A DNA stretch of 64,000 bases, taken from contig SJOL01006800.1 in the NCBI GenBank assembly GCA_004794785.1, forward strand, positions 158,112-222,111, in the 5' to 3' direction. This document shows, one piece after another, positions 36,301-49,420 of this stretch (positions are counted from its first letter, which is position 1; each line of letters starts with the position of its first letter). The notes under the pieces are model-generated. The model was not told the origin of the DNA. It ran no database searches and was given only the letters and a program-made list of their open reading frames with translations. A program made the translations under genes and the position numbers. The DNA is from Opisthorchis felineus (Eukaryota > Platyhelminthes > Trematoda > Opisthorchiida > Opisthorchiidae).

Positions 36301-38801
36301 TCATCGTACGCAAGCAACTGGACGATCTGATGCTGTTATCGATCATCATAGTGCAAGAACAGAGCTCGGATTAAGGACTAATGGTCTAAGGTTTACCGAC
36401 AACATCAATATCCCCGGAGACTATCTTGAAAGTGTGCAACTGATATTCAGTCGAATCACTTATATTGCTCCTCAGGCTCATGAAACTTTACTGCGATATC
36501 TCGAATATCGTAGAAGCTTGAGGCGGCTATTGCGGTAAAAACCAAATCGGTATGCAAGCGAGTATATTTGTCGAATACCCTCTGAAGTTGCTGAAACCGA
36601 AAAGGAAATAATTGCCAGGATGCTCAGCCGTTGGTAATGGCAGTTTTGTGGACAAATTTTTTTAAACCTGAACCACGATAGAAATCAAATGAACGAACAA
36701 AAACCAACGGATCAACTCGATCATAGGAAGAAAAAAACTAGAACGGCGTCAGGTCACACAATAAAATGGAAGGAAACCAAACCACAAATAAGAATGGACA
36801 TCGACAAACCACAGCGGAGGAACGGAACTGCTGAATTGAAGGTACCCGAAAAACCAACCAGATACAAGGAAATAGGACTTGAACCCAACTCAGCTTTCAA
36901 GGTGGCCGATTGCATTTCGCGAAACCCACCGTGAGAGCAGCCACTTACTTTAGAGGTATCAGATGCTGCTTAGAAGCTATACAGGCACAGGCGAAAGAGG
37001 AATTTACTCATTCAACCTAGCACTGATAATGTCTGCTCGATTGGTAATGAAACATTTGCAATCAATCTGCCAAGCTCGACGAACAGATCGACAACTAAGC
37101 AGAACAGAGCTACCTGTGCTTCGCAGAATCGCCAATGTTTGCGAGCTCACGACAATTGCACGTCGTTCATGTTCAGCAGAACTTGAGGCTAGGTAGTAAA
37201 TCCTCGATCTCAGGGGAGAAGGAACACATAAGCGGAACGTTCATCACAGACAATAGCCAATAATCGTACGCTAAAAGAGAGTTCAAATTTTGACTACCAA
37301 GATTTATCACATGGTAATATGATGAGTACCAGTTAGTTTAGGCGAATCTGGTTCTAAACTCCTGAATGTTTGCTAAACGGAAAATCGATTGAATTAATTT
37401 CCACGATTTTACGGAGCAACAAATCACTCACTCTCACTGAGTTTCCTGTATTTCCACTGACAATTTATTGTTGGTTGCCCACACCCGACAAAGTATATTT
37501 TTCACTCATATTCGCAGATTTCTTTTTTCAGCGAGATTTTACGCCGTTTGAAAAGAAACAAGTTATTACTTATCTTGCAAACTTTACGAAGGGATGTTTT
37601 TAACCAGTAAGCTTTCAACTACTGTTTGCGTAAAAGCTAGTGACTACAAAACATCCGCTAAACACTTGAGAGTTTGACAAGCAGCTTATTGATAAACATA
37701 TATTCGTATTGTTTCTCAAAAATGGGACTCTTTGAAACGGAAATAACACAAGGATGTCCACAGCATGCGTTTATCGGTTGCCGCTGCGGTTCCTAAAGAA
37801 CAGTCACTACCGCAGGAGATCGATTCCCCGTTCATAATGGCGGTTCCTTTTTGGTGGGACTACTGCATTCGCTTTGAGTCAGCTGGTATCCGGAATCTAC
37901 TCCCTTGATTTGTATGGTAAACTAGACTGTTTTCTAAGTATATTTTTTCCTTTGGTGAATATAAGCAGTCCCCATTTATCCATAAGGCATTCGAACAGTG
38001 TGTTCTCTGGAAATCTGATAGATTTCAATTCATTTTTAAAGAAGTAAAAAACGGTCCGATTTGGGAGCATTTTTAACTTTCTTACTTTCATTCCAAATTT
38101 AGCGGTAGCCCCCACATTCATTATCCAACTGGTGAAATTGTATTTGGTCAGATTGTTCCAGAGAAACTGGGTGAGCCGCTACAGTATTTTAACGTGCGAC
38201 ACACATTCAAATGGATGCTTGTATTTGACCAGTAAGTTATCCATTCATAGGCCTGACAATACACCACCATCTACTTTTAGAGACAGCACTTTTTGAAAAT
38301 AGATTTGTCTCAAATTTGGTCATCATAATTACAAGTGACTGCTTTTACATATCTCATCTTCGCTTGTAAATAGTATTCCAGGATTGATTTGAATTTACTG
38401 ACAGTCCATCCACCCATTAGCTACACCCAAGATCTCTCCGCCCAATAATAAATGACCTATCTTTCTAATCCAGAATGAAGATGGCTGATGAAACCATCTG
38501 CGAACCGTGTTACGCAATTATAGACATGGGTTCCAACTACATTTACGGTCCACCAGACCAAGTTTCCAAAATAACTAGACTACTAAATCCTCATGCATGC
38601 AGAAACAACGTACACTACGTCCGCCCTGGAGCAAATATCCCTATTCTTCTAACAAAGCGTGAAAAGACCTTAAGATTGGATGAGGACGACTACCTAATTC
38701 AGGCAAGCATAAAAATTTTTTACGCAAGTTGTTGCACCTTTTTCGAGTATCCTGTCGCACTTGGAATGGGGAGGGTTGCTTATGTGATCTTTTGGCAATA
38801 G
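33323..38801 (+). CDS. A1-family aspartic-peptidase-like protein, altered catalytic triplets (5 exons)
   Basis: The exons are 33323-33421, 33464-33700, 33738-33934, 38103-38231 and 38474-38801. All introns are GT-AG (42, 37, 4168 and 242 bp). Phases join throughout, giving 990 nt, 329 residues and a TAG stop. Residues 1-20 are hydrophobic (possible signal peptide). Almost no propeptide follows, so an upstream exon may be missed. The N-lobe has VGLGTVPQTMRLLVDTETE (D54), a flap-like YLGAPVRG (Y97) and HRLLFGCIPEIPD. The middle has GEIVFGQIVPEKLGEPL. The C-lobe has CYAIIDMGSNYIYGP (D238) and TLRLDEDDYLIQ, ending VALGMGRVAYVIFWQ. Spacing of the two Asp (184) matches pepsin-like enzymes. The glycine of the first DTG is Glu and the threonine of the second is Met, so activity is doubtful. 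Length is near that of a mature A1 peptidase (about 330), with a slightly short C-terminus. An AATAAA at 39162 could serve polyadenylation. A recently decaying gene cannot be excluded. Confidence 0.85.
34272..35061. repeat. Degenerate GAT microsatellite region in intron 3
   Basis: About 0.8 kb are dominated by imperfect GATGAT/GATGGT/GACGAT units on the + strand, densest at 34540-34600 and 34640-34990. It lies wholly inside the third intron of the peptidase-like gene. The 254-codon minus frame (His/Ser/Tyr-rich) and the 94-codon + frame (Asp-rich) here follow from the repeat's codons (ATC, CAT, GAT) and are not genes. The units are strongly diverged, so the array is old. Confidence 0.75.
35062..35559. 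other. Intron 3, unremarkable part
   Basis: No motif is seen. Two minus frames at 35123-35478 may read decayed retroelement sequence backwards. Confidence 0.35.
35560..35770 (+). pseudogene. Non-LTR reverse transcriptase relic in intron 3
   Basis: A single + frame with several stops reads FNLAIE, then RTLKGYSGI, then DLEYVDDIFLFGENLEKLQN. The last block (35656-35715) holds the YxDD catalytic motif of reverse transcriptases as YVDD. The order and spacing fit the palm domain of a non-LTR retrotransposon of CR1/RTE type, a different lineage from R1/R2, whose YxDD surroundings differ. Its flanks are too decayed to bound. It lies in the same orientation as the host gene. Confidence 0.6.
35771..38102. 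other. Intron 3, remainder
   Basis: A Lys/Arg-rich + frame at 36689-36934 and others up to 81 codons lack domains. The tail of the intron (38060-38102) has a clear polypyrimidine run (tttcttactttcattcc) before the AG at 38101-38102 used by exon 4. Confidence 0.4.
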
Positions 38802-41800
38802 CTCAAGGATATTTGACTGAACTTGCACTTAGACTTGCACTACGCTTCTAGCAAAGACTGACATCAGTTGAAAGACGAGACCTCTACTAGTGTTTTGAAA
38901 TCTTCCCATAGTATCGAAGTAACGAAGAAAGATTTATTTACAAGTTGCCTAAATCTTCCGTATAAATCTTGAGTCGAGAAGCTAGTAGGCAATTGAGCAC
39001 ATACTATGGATTGTGTGTACCATACTTTTTCTAGGTCCAATTTAATTGTGCTATTGATCGCACACCCAAGGCCAAACGGTTTCGTTTTCATCTACTGGCC
39101 TGGCGGCCGTATGTTTGGATCCCTCTGTAGATTCGGGGGTTGGTGACAATTCCCACCAAGAAATAAACAACAGTACAGTGCCTCTCGGCTTTTTGGCATA
39201 AGTCGGCTTCGCTCACTGGACGAAATCTCGCGTGCAATATTAGTTGCAAAACTTTGCTTGAAAGTTAGTTGTGATATAGTATGGAGATGGCTCAGAAGCC
39301 GATTTTGGAAATATCGATTTCCCGTCTGTCAACTTACTGCTGCTAGTTTAAATGATTACTTTCCTTTCATTGCGTGATTTAATTTTTCTGAACAAATTCT
39401 TTTGAAAACATATTGATGGGACTGAGTTTCCTCCCATTTGTTTCTATAAAGACAGTTGACAAACGATCCAGGGAGTTACGGAGTTCCGCTGCAAGAAATG
39501 GTGTGTCTAATCTCCGTAAAAAAATGATAGCACAGATATTTCTAGTAAGATGTGTCCAATCGGAGATGAACAAAACTCCTTAATCATTTTTATCCCAAGT
39601 GATACATCAGGTTATCTAGTTCTTTTTTCGAACGCACTTCGCTTATTTATTGCTTAGGTTTTCATGTATTCTATGAGTAGTTGCAACGCAGATGGAGGAG
39701 CGATACAATTTATCTCCCTCAATGAATTAGCCGTGGCTACTTCTAACCACGAAAGGCTTTAAATTAAAGAACGGAAAGTGTCGGTTCAGAATTCTCTCGA
39801 TAGAGATTTCCAAGTGCTTCTAGAATGGGATAAATAAAAACGTACTCATCCTGGACTTTTTCTGGAGACCTCTTCTGGAAGTAGCCCATACGCAAAATTT
39901 ATATACCAAGCCATCTGGACGAGTTTCTTGTCCACGTCCATTAAACTGTTAGTGGAAAAGTGTGCAAGAAATCAAAGAACATCAAGATAACTAATACGTG
40001 TTGCTGCAGTCCCCCAGTAGTTAGGTTCATACAGCACCTTCAGGCTCGGAAAATGGACCAGTCGGTGACCAAGAGACGGTGCAGGACGTAGACAGCGGTC
40101 ATGTGTGAAACTGTCGCGGTCATTGAAGCTTCTATGCCTCACACAGATTTTTGCAGTGCCATCGTTACTGTCAGATACGAATCTGTGTCCAACTACAGCA
40201 TTACTTCCTGCTTTATTGAAAATCATGACTTATTTTGATAAGATATCAGAAAAAAGATGAGAAAATACTGAGGTTACCCAAGAACGTGTTTGGTCACTTT
40301 CGGGTAATGTGCTATTTCAAACAACAGGATAACTTTGTAAATAGCACAGTCAACAAACCGTACGTTTAAAACAGGTTCTGTGTTACATTGACAAAACCAG
40401 AACTGTTCCGTATCACAAAATTGTCTTATTACCAGACTCTTGACTGATAATTGTGACACGATATCAACACGGTCCTGTTTCAGTTTGACCCATATGGTAG
40501 TGAATAATGTCTTGGCATTCTGAAGATTTCAGGGGCAGAGATTTTTCAAGGGGGTAACTTTCAAGGTCACTTGGTGGGGTTCGTAAATGTGCGTAATCTG
40601 ATACGATCGGACAACCAACCATAATGTGTTCAGAAGGAATGATGGATAGATAGGTTACAGAACACGTAAAGGATGTCTTGTAAAAGCCCTTAAACTATTG
40701 CGTGTTTGTGGCCAGTAAACATTTCAAGATTGTTTGCTGGCGAACCGGGTTAAATTGGCGATTCTCCAGCAGTCACTTATTTTTCAACTGGATCAGGACA
40801 GCAAGAATCAAGCTACGAGATATCAGCGAGATTCCACTTACTTTCATCGGTAGCAGACGCGCAACATTCTACATTTATTGGCCAGACGAAAGGCAATAAT
40901 GAGTTAAAGAATTTAACCCAATTGATATGACGAATTTATCTGAACGATATCAACATAAGAGTTTTGCGGCCCATTGAGGCAGTGACAGACAATCAACTGT
41001 TACTGCTTTGGACAGAAACGTAATGGAATTCAACTGCGTAAGTGTTGTGGGGAGCGCAGTTCTCAATATCTTATTCGGTAGACCATTCGTCCGGTAAGTT
41101 ATAGTCCATCCCAGAGGTGTCTTTTCCACATGCCTACTTCTCATCTCAAAAACACGTGTTGAAGCAGTGAGTCAACCACTTTTGCCTCATTACAACGGAA
41201 ATGGAACATGCGTCAGAGTGTGTCAACTTTTCGTCAACGCTCGTCAGTCATGGACAAGAAACGTTCTACCTGATTTTGTGATAGTGACCGAACACCTGCA
41301 GGTCTTTCTCTACATTGTTTATATAACTTCCTCAGTTTTTAGTTTCAGACAGTGATTTTCGAGAAGGCTATTACTGTGTTGTAAAACAATTTCAAATGAT
41401 TTCTGGGCACTCAAGATATTTTCGTCTTTGGAACACTACGGAGAGCCGCAGGATGTTACCAAAACTCTCACATTTTTCTACAGCAAGGCTGTAGATCGTT
41501 AGCGACAGTTAGGCTTGAATGAAAGCGGAAGAATTTAGCTAAGACAAAGAGTAGAAAACTGTTTAAAGGAACTTGATAGCCCCTATAGATGTCTTACATA
41601 GAGGTGGAAAAACTTTCGAACAACAAATAAATCAATTTTATACCATTCTTATTATAGCTGACATCAGGGACCACAATACATCACATAAGCTCATTCATTC
41701 CCAAGGCTAGGGAATACAACGAGTGGCTCTTTGGTACTCCCTTTTTACGAAACTTCGTCACAGTATTCGATCAGGGCCGCAGGAAGATTGGATTTGCTAG

Positions 41801-44800
41801 ACCGAGCTCGTGATCAGGCTTTTCTTGGTCAAACTCAGACTCTGTTATTCATAACTTTGTGGTACGTTTGCAACTAAACAGTTCAATAAAAATTTCTGGC
41901 AAATATTACTTTTGTCTAAACTCGGATAGGGGCTCTACTGTATCTAGCTAAGGCATGTACATGACTGGAACGTCCAAGTAGTAAAACTGAGTACAAAATA
42001 CTGATTTCTTCAGCTTATCTGGCAGTTGTGCTGGATATTTACATACGATTATCTCATAGTATGTTATATGGGTACGTGTCTCCACCGCGAATCTTCATCC
42101 GAGACGACCAACCGTAAGGTCACAGTGAAGTCGACTTTTCGATGTTATTCGTACGATAGAATTAACTTTTAAAAAACCGACCACTGGTCTCGCTCTCCTT
42201 GAAGACTTCGGATCTGAGATTTAAACAAAAAGGCACATAAACAAAGGCTTAAGCTTAATGGCATTGTAGGAACTTTGAGTGGGTGTGTAACACTGTTTGG
42301 TTTACAAGCTTTATTGATTCTCTACAAAATACTCGATCAGATAGGCTTCTAAGCTTCTATTCCTGTCCCAATCTGACCGATCCTCAATAGACAGTTTCCA
42401 CCATAATTGTCAAGATACCAGGAAATGTAAGCGTGAGTCGTGGTGGATATTCGCCAATATGTATGAACACGGCTGTTATCCCATTAAACGAGATGGCCAG
42501 TATGTTTGAAAAAGTTTTGTCACCAGTCAGGGTAACATCATTTCTCAGTATTGGGTTAGTGCTGCGTCTTAGCTTAGAGATGAGTGGCGTGTACATGACC
42601 ACCTTTCAAAGTATGTTATTTGCGAAATGAAGAATACTCTTGGTAGAATTACTGAGTAACTTCTCATCGACAACGCTGGTCTAGTTGTAGATGAAAATGC
42701 ATTCAACCTAGTCTGCAAAGTAACCGTGTTTGATCTCGGCTTGGCGAACGATTTATGAACGATTTATGTTTTTGATTTGCTTTATCAGTTGTCTTCTAAG
42801 TCTGCTTTAGAATTCAGAAAGTTTTGCTTCGAACTATATTTATGGCATGGTGTAACGTGGGATTTATGCTGGGTGTTGAACTTCAAGAAACTGGCAATAA
42901 GAACCCTGCCTTATTGTGTAAGTACAGCACCAGTTTCCGTAAATTGTTTTTGTCACTGAAGGTGCACTGTCATAGTTGCTTGAATGTGTACGGCGTTGTT
43001 GACTTGGGATGAACAAAAGTTTCGGATTCTATCGGCGGCGATCAAAAAGCGACAGAGCCTTGATCACACAAGTTGGGACTAACTTTTGTCCTGAAAGTAC
43101 ACTAATTCAGTTAGAAATAATGGAAAGGAAGAACAGGAATATGTTTTTACTGCGCTACCTGGGTGCTTATTTCTGCCTTAACATGAAAACGTTCAGGCGG
43201 GCTTTGGTTGCTCTGCTACAAGAGATATGACGGCAGTAAAGCTATTAGAGCGCTTTCTCCTCAAGGAGACACGTCCAGGGAATACTAAACTATTCCTTCA
43301 AACGAGTGTTTTCTTGTAAGATATTGGCAGGCAAGAATCATACCTCTGGCGTTCAGCTTTGGAACAAGCAAGATGGATTTGTATCCCTGTGTTCTACTAC
43401 AGCTTTCACGGAAGTGAGACAGAATTTTCCATCGAGTATGGGAACTGATTGCTCCACATAATCTATTTTCCATGCCTGTCACCAACTCACACTATCGATG
43501 TCTGGTGAACCTACGTACTGGCAGCCAATCACCATTGTTTGGGCTACTACGAGCTAGCTGTTTTTTCAGCAAGCTTAACGTGAAAGGTTCTCATTTGGAC
43601 ATGCCTCTATATAACAGTGAAAACAAAGGTGATTATCGGAAACTTTGTAGATATTGAACTGTGGTAGATTTCTTCGCTATATCATTCAGCCAAATTATCT
43701 TCAGTCCCTACTTCGATTTTACAGTGTTCCAAAGAACGCTACAGTCTCCGTAGCCGTGACCTGACATTGCCTAGTTTTCGGCTAGTCAAATCTAGTCAGA
43801 CACGTCCATTAATATTGCATCTTGGCGTACAAGCTATGCTTATGACAGATACTTTAGGGTGATAGTGAAATGATAAGTATAAAAAATGACCCATTCCATC
43901 AATTGTGGTGTTGCCTGTCAGGGAGTAGGTTGGCCTTTTGGGGAACCAGAATGTGCCTCTCTTTGGACTCTGAGGAGTTCGTTTCCCAAAGGACAGGATG
44001 CAATGGGGAGAATTTCCAGCACTTACTCATTTATTTGAACGTCCCTCAAGGAGGACTCTGTATAACTGTGCTGTAGCTGTTCCATGGAAAGCCTGTCTTC
44101 TTATAACGACCTATTCCCCCTGCTATATCATGTCTACTCGTGATGATTAGTGTACTTTACTCCATTAGCACCATACTTCCCGGTGACCTACATAATTCTC
44201 CCTTGTGATCTGCTGGAATGCTGAGATGTTTTAACCTTGGTTGGTGTAGTTGTTCTGGTCATACCAACTACTTGAACGCATCCGCATGGTAGCAGTTGAA
44301 CAAACAGATGTCGGATAAGTCAAAATTTGGATGCTAGCGTTATCAAGCCCTTCTGGTCCTCCGAAAACTAACACCAACTGAATTTGGATAAGTATAAACC
44401 CTGGCTTTCCCCCCTAATGGGCTGAGTAGATGGGTCTAAGGTCAATTGTCCGGATCTCCTTGATCAGTTGCTGGTGTCTTTCATTACTACCTTTTTCCGA
44501 AGCCTAAATAAACATGGTCCTGCTAACCATCTCAGTATTTTCAAGTAGACAGAACTTTTGTTTGTCGATTTACCTAGTTGCCACTTACCAGCATCTTTGA
44601 GTATGGGTTTTGATCTGCCGTCCCTGCCATAAACCAGCCTGTAAGCTGATAATCGGAATATCCTGACACTGTGTAAGTGCATTCGGCTACACAAGCTGGC
44701 TCATGCACTCACTGCAGCAGCAAAGCTACTTAGGGACTATGCACATCCAACTTCGACCTGTATTGCCGTATGGATTCCGAAAATGTGATTTCAACTTTTA

Positions 44801-45240
44801 GTAGTGGTCTAATTTTACTTCATACCGTATTTATATTGTCTTGCAGTGGAAAAATCTAGTCAGACGACATGACTCACGACTAATCTTGGTTGGAACCGAC
44901 CGATTAAGGTATAGTTTAGAGATGATACTGTGTTTATAAGGGTAATAATACACGTTCGGAGAGATGCGATCGTAGTACACCTTCAGGAGAATGGTAGCAT
45001 AAAGCATTCAACCAGATTGATGCGAAAAATCCTGACAAATGTCCAAACCACCTCAATGTGTACAGTTTTTTGGAAACTAGTTAACATCAGTAACTTACAG
45101 TTAGTGTCACGCCGGGCCTAGGATCATCTTAACCTTCTCCAAAAATATAGATACGTCAGTGGTGTGGCTTCCCATAAGGGACGGAAGAACTTGGTGTGAT
45201 ACTGCTTTTGTGAGCCAGTTAGTAGAAAGTGTTTAGACAG
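38802..45240. other. No gene recognised downstream of the peptidase-like gene
   Basis: Candidate protein-like frames are short: minus 39379-39573, minus 42384-42602, plus 42433-42630, plus 43870-44076 and minus 44464-44694. None has a recognised domain or a convincing pair of splice sites with a phase-compatible neighbour. Confidence 0.4.
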
Positions 45241-45523
45241 GATCGTGGAGAATTCATACGATGGAATGAGGCGTTGGTCCGAAAGTGAAATTACGCAAGT
45301 GGTTCTAGACGAGTATGGTGCACGTCCAATACAAATCTTCCTGTCAACAGTCAGCTATTCGTTGGACACCTGCCTGTAACCGATAAGTTTACACAGTTTA
45401 CGCGAAGACAAACGTGCTGCTATTTTCGGGTGGGTCAGGCCGAACAATAATAATAAAACAATAATAATAATAAAATCTTCGGAGAAACATGCAGAGGTCC
45501 AGCAAGTGCCAGTAATCAGTCCA
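45241..45523. repeat. Unknown dispersed repeat C, copy 1
   Basis: It shares about 95% identity over its first ~200 bases with 52385-52656 (11 differences counted by eye, mostly transitions), from 'gatcgtggag' to 'ttcgggtgggtcaggccg'. The two then differ in a short central segment and match again from 'aataaaatcttcggagaaac' to 'aatcagtcca'. In this copy the central segment is an (AAT)n microsatellite at about 45444-45474. The ends are sharp, since flanking sequences are unrelated. No coding frame, terminal inverted repeat or tRNA-like head was recognised. The high identity implies recent spread. Confidence 0.7.
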
Positions 45524-48500
45524 TCATCATTATAGAGTACATGGCCAGGCCCCTTATTTCAAGTAACTGTATACTTTAAGGTTAAGGCTAAAGAGAAGAC
45601 AAAAATCTTTGAAGACTACAATACGTTTGTTTTTAAACACTTGAAGACAAGGGTTACGGTCAACAAAATGATATAAAATGCCCAATTCCGCCAGTTTGTA
45701 GCAATTTCGTTAACTTCTGATGGCTGCTCATCCAAGTGGCACACTGGTAAATTTCGCCAACACCAGGCATTACATTACGGTTTCCATAACTCATAATGAC
45801 ATGTGGATTCTCTTTGGTTAAAAAAATCCGCCACCACTGTTTTTTAGTCCAAAGATGTGCTACGCTCACAAGCCGTTTGTTTTAGAAATCAATTTAGACA
45901 CTGGTTTTCCACTGAGCTTTTTACAAAAAACTGCTCGTCATCTGTGGGAATTTCGGAACTAACCGAATGAACCCCAGACGTCTGAGCAGGTTTGTTCGAA
46001 TAGTAACTTTCTAACTAGCGGGACTCACACTTGCCGGAAGTGGGAAAACTTCAGTAGGTCGTCTCTTCAAGCTTTCCATGGAAGCGTTTTCGTCTGTAAA
46101 ACATCTTCCCACGAGCACTTAAGCTTCCATATAATTATTTTTTTCCAAATGCGCCGTAACTGACGATCGCTAAAAAAACTATACTAAACTATACTAAACT
46201 AAACTAAACTATTTCACCTCATCGGTGCTGCTTCTTTGAGAAGTACAACTCTGCTTTATTTGAAAAAGGACGAATCACTCACCAAAGTCTCTGGTAGAAT
46301 AAAGAAACTTTTGTACCATGCACCCGAGCACCCGGGCTGCAGTCATGTCTAGGTCTCCGTCGCAGAGTAGGTTTCAGTAACCATTGTATTCGCAGTTCGA
46401 ATTGTTCAATTTGTTTGTTCCAAAGTACCTCATCCCTAGATGGCCTGAGTGGGTGGCACCAATCTTCACACGCGCTAACTGCGTCGGACGCACGGATCTT
46501 ATGTATGTGGTGGATCTGTGCGGCATTGCGTTGGTTTGTAAAATGTTGGGATCGTAGACAACCTATGCTCCCCTCATGGGAAGTACCATCTTTCAAGTCT
46601 AAAGGAGCCGTACGTCGTTCGTCTGCTCACACCATGGTTTGAGGCTCAGGCTCGTATCTAGGTTTTCAGTGGTAACCTAGGCTAACTTTCTGTTTCTTAT
46701 TGCGTTGAGTTATATGTTGTTGCATTGCTCCAAACTGCATGCTGTGTGCGTTCCATGTTTACCACAAGTGACCCTCCTCAACACTGAACCTTTCGGCACG
46801 TTAAGCCAACTGCAGTTTTAATAATGACTTTCTGTGATGAGTGACTAGCAATACGTAGCCAGATATATGCGACTTGAGGACGACTTATAAGTTACGTGGG
46901 CCATCCAGCCACACTTTACATGCACTGTAGGACTAGAATTTTGATCTGTCCTCATATGAACTGGAGATTATGGTCCAACAGCTGGGCATACTAACGGCTT
47001 CAGAAATTTCCCCTCCCATCCGACCTCCGGTTTCGTTTTCTCGGGTTTACATCATATGCAGGGCGTTCACTTACATGCACATCCGTATGTGACAGTACCC
47101 ACTCGGTGCAATTCTGTTGAATAAGACTGACGATGGTATATGACTCTGCAGGCTTTGGGGCGAAGAACGGTGCGTGATTTGATTTGGCACATTCATTCTT
47201 GTTCGTTGACTTACCAGATGTTACTTGCCCTCAATGCTTCGAAGTACGGCCTTCAAAGCATGCTGAAAACCGACCAACAAAGCTATGTGCAAAATAATCG
47301 AAGTTAAAATTTCTATGTTACATTCTGTACTCATGGCTGAAGTGACCTTCCATGACCACAATTTCGGCCGGACTTGTTGTTGTCTGCGCATTTATTTGCG
47401 TCAAGGTTTCCACTTAGCATTTGACCAAATATACATTCAAATAACATCTTACCGTTCTCGCATCTGCTATTCTGGGTGCTGAAATAGAAAAACTAAAGGA
47501 AAACAGCATGATATGGTCTCTCTTCTCCCTTCAGTCCATAAAATTCCTTCTTGATAGTGTTAAAATTGTTTTTTTTTACCGTTGGACTGCAGGTATTGGG
47601 GTGGGGAACGTATCTGACGAATACGACGGTCGGTGTCAAATTATTTGAACTGGATGGAAGTAAAATCCATACCATTGTATAGAGGTAGTGGTGCGGGATA
47701 TCAAAGCTGACTGAACAATATATTCAGAGATTTGCAGTTTTCTAGTGGTTGATTTTCTTATATGGAAAGCCTCGCTCTAATATGAGCACACACCATTCAG
47801 TATGAGGTAACTGGTTCTATCGGTAGACCCTGCAAAGCCTGTGCGTATTTGTGACCATGATTATTCCGTTTGTAGCCATTTGCAGTAGAAATTTGCAGAC
47901 GCTGTCAGCAGCGTCTGACCAAATATCACATTTTAGCACCAACATGAGTCCATAAAAAACTACATGCTATTTCTTTTGTTTGAGCGACGACTGGAGTGAA
48001 GTTGCCGGGGGAAGCTGGTCTCCATGGTGAAGGAGTGGCAAACCGACCTTGAGAATGTTCACCTAAGTGGGAGACTGACAATGAAATCATTTTTAAAAGT
48101 TGTTTTTCTTCGCCACAGGGGAAGGGATGTGATAACATCATCCAGTGGTACACATTGTGTACTCATCAACCGTGATAGTGCATTTGATTGCTAGAGTTTG
48201 ATTGTCTTAATATATTGAACAATGAAATTGTATCTCAATAGCATGATAACACAACTCTGAAGACGACTTGCAGTGGAAGCGATGCCTTTCTTAGATTCGA
48301 AGAAAGCAAAGATTTGTCGTCAGTAATCAAGGTAGAATGACATCCACAAAATCATGTTGTGAGATTTGGATATGGCACAGAAGAGGCTGAATCCTATTTT
48401 TTAATCTGCCAGTACTTCTTGCCTGGTGGTATCTGGAAGGCTTATAGGCCTCTTGAAACTACTAGGAAAGTGATATGAAACAACAACGCTTACACTGTCG

Positions 48501-49420
48501 CTTGATGGAAACCAATTTCACTGCCCATCTTTTCACTCGGGATACTCTTCACGGGGTTCCCGTACCTCATGTACAGAAAACCTAAGTGCACTATAGTGGC
48601 CATTCAGACTTAAGAATGAACGGAGCTTAGGAACATCATTTGGTGGTAGCATGGTGTAGAGAGATAACTTTACGGGTTGTCAGGAGCAGTACAGCAACCT
48701 TATCAATCAAAGGCAGATCTGAGGTATTTCATGGATTCAAAAAAATTCTCGCCCTTCCATCCAAAAGTGAAAACACTCATATGTGTGTACCATAGAACGG
48801 AATTGAGGCGTACTGATAATTCTTGGGCCGTTTGATACACCACTGTCATCTAAGCATTGCTGCTGAGTCCGACGTAGCGGTGAGTGTCCTATCAAGCATT
48901 TGTTTCACACTAAAAAGAAGATGGCTGTGTGATTAGAATTTTCTGTGCTACCTAATATCAGGTAACAAGCTGCACTGAGAAGCGACCTCTACTTGCGACT
49001 GTACCTCTGCCGGGTCTAATCCTGTGGGATATCGACATGAGTTCGGTATAGTGAACAAATCTTACGGGACCGGTAACCGGCGTCTATGTTTTTCTGGTGA
49101 CGCCTTAAGACCTGTAAGGTAATTTGCACATATTCGGGTGAAACCTTTCACATCTATCGTTTGGGCCATTAAGGCGACCGAAAATGAAAAATACACTTGC
49201 ACGTTGAGGGTAGTTTTAGCACAGTCAAATGTATCACCGTTCTCTCAGGGTGAAAGAGCAAATTAAAACCAGCTTTCAGCTGAATGACAACCTGTGTTTT
49301 CGACCAGCAGCCAGAGCCATCCTTAAAAATGTTCCGGTAAAATTGGGTGTTTTTACTGTTGTTTCTTGACTGTGAGGTAGGAACTGCTCTGGCGTTATTA
49401 GCTGCGGTGTCGTTGTGTAC
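45524..49420. other. No gene recognised; minor repeats
   Basis: A short tandem run of ACTATACTAA/ACTAA units lies at 46178-46212. A minus frame at 46279-46596 (105 codons, His/Arg-rich) lacks a domain. A perfect 9-bp hairpin lies at 47896-47917. Frames downstream of 49420 on the minus strand (49169-49420) continue the candidate LDL-receptor-like exon in frame, but without motif. Confidence 0.4.
47896..47917. other. Perfect 9-bp hairpin
   Basis: CAGACGCTG (47896-47904) and CAGCGTCTG (47909-47917) flank a TCAG loop. No T-run or gene is adjacent. It may be a fossil of an inverted-repeat element, or chance. Confidence 0.4.

Noticed and set aside
37800..37910. Frame reading VPFWWDYCIRFESAGI near the peptidase C-lobe
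   Set aside because: It looked like a peptidase exon, but exons 3 and 4 join in phase without it and the frame ends in a stop with no fitting splice sites.
46279..46596. 105-codon minus ORF, His/Arg-rich
   Set aside because: No domain, no splice support and no second copy in the window to show that it is a repeat protein.
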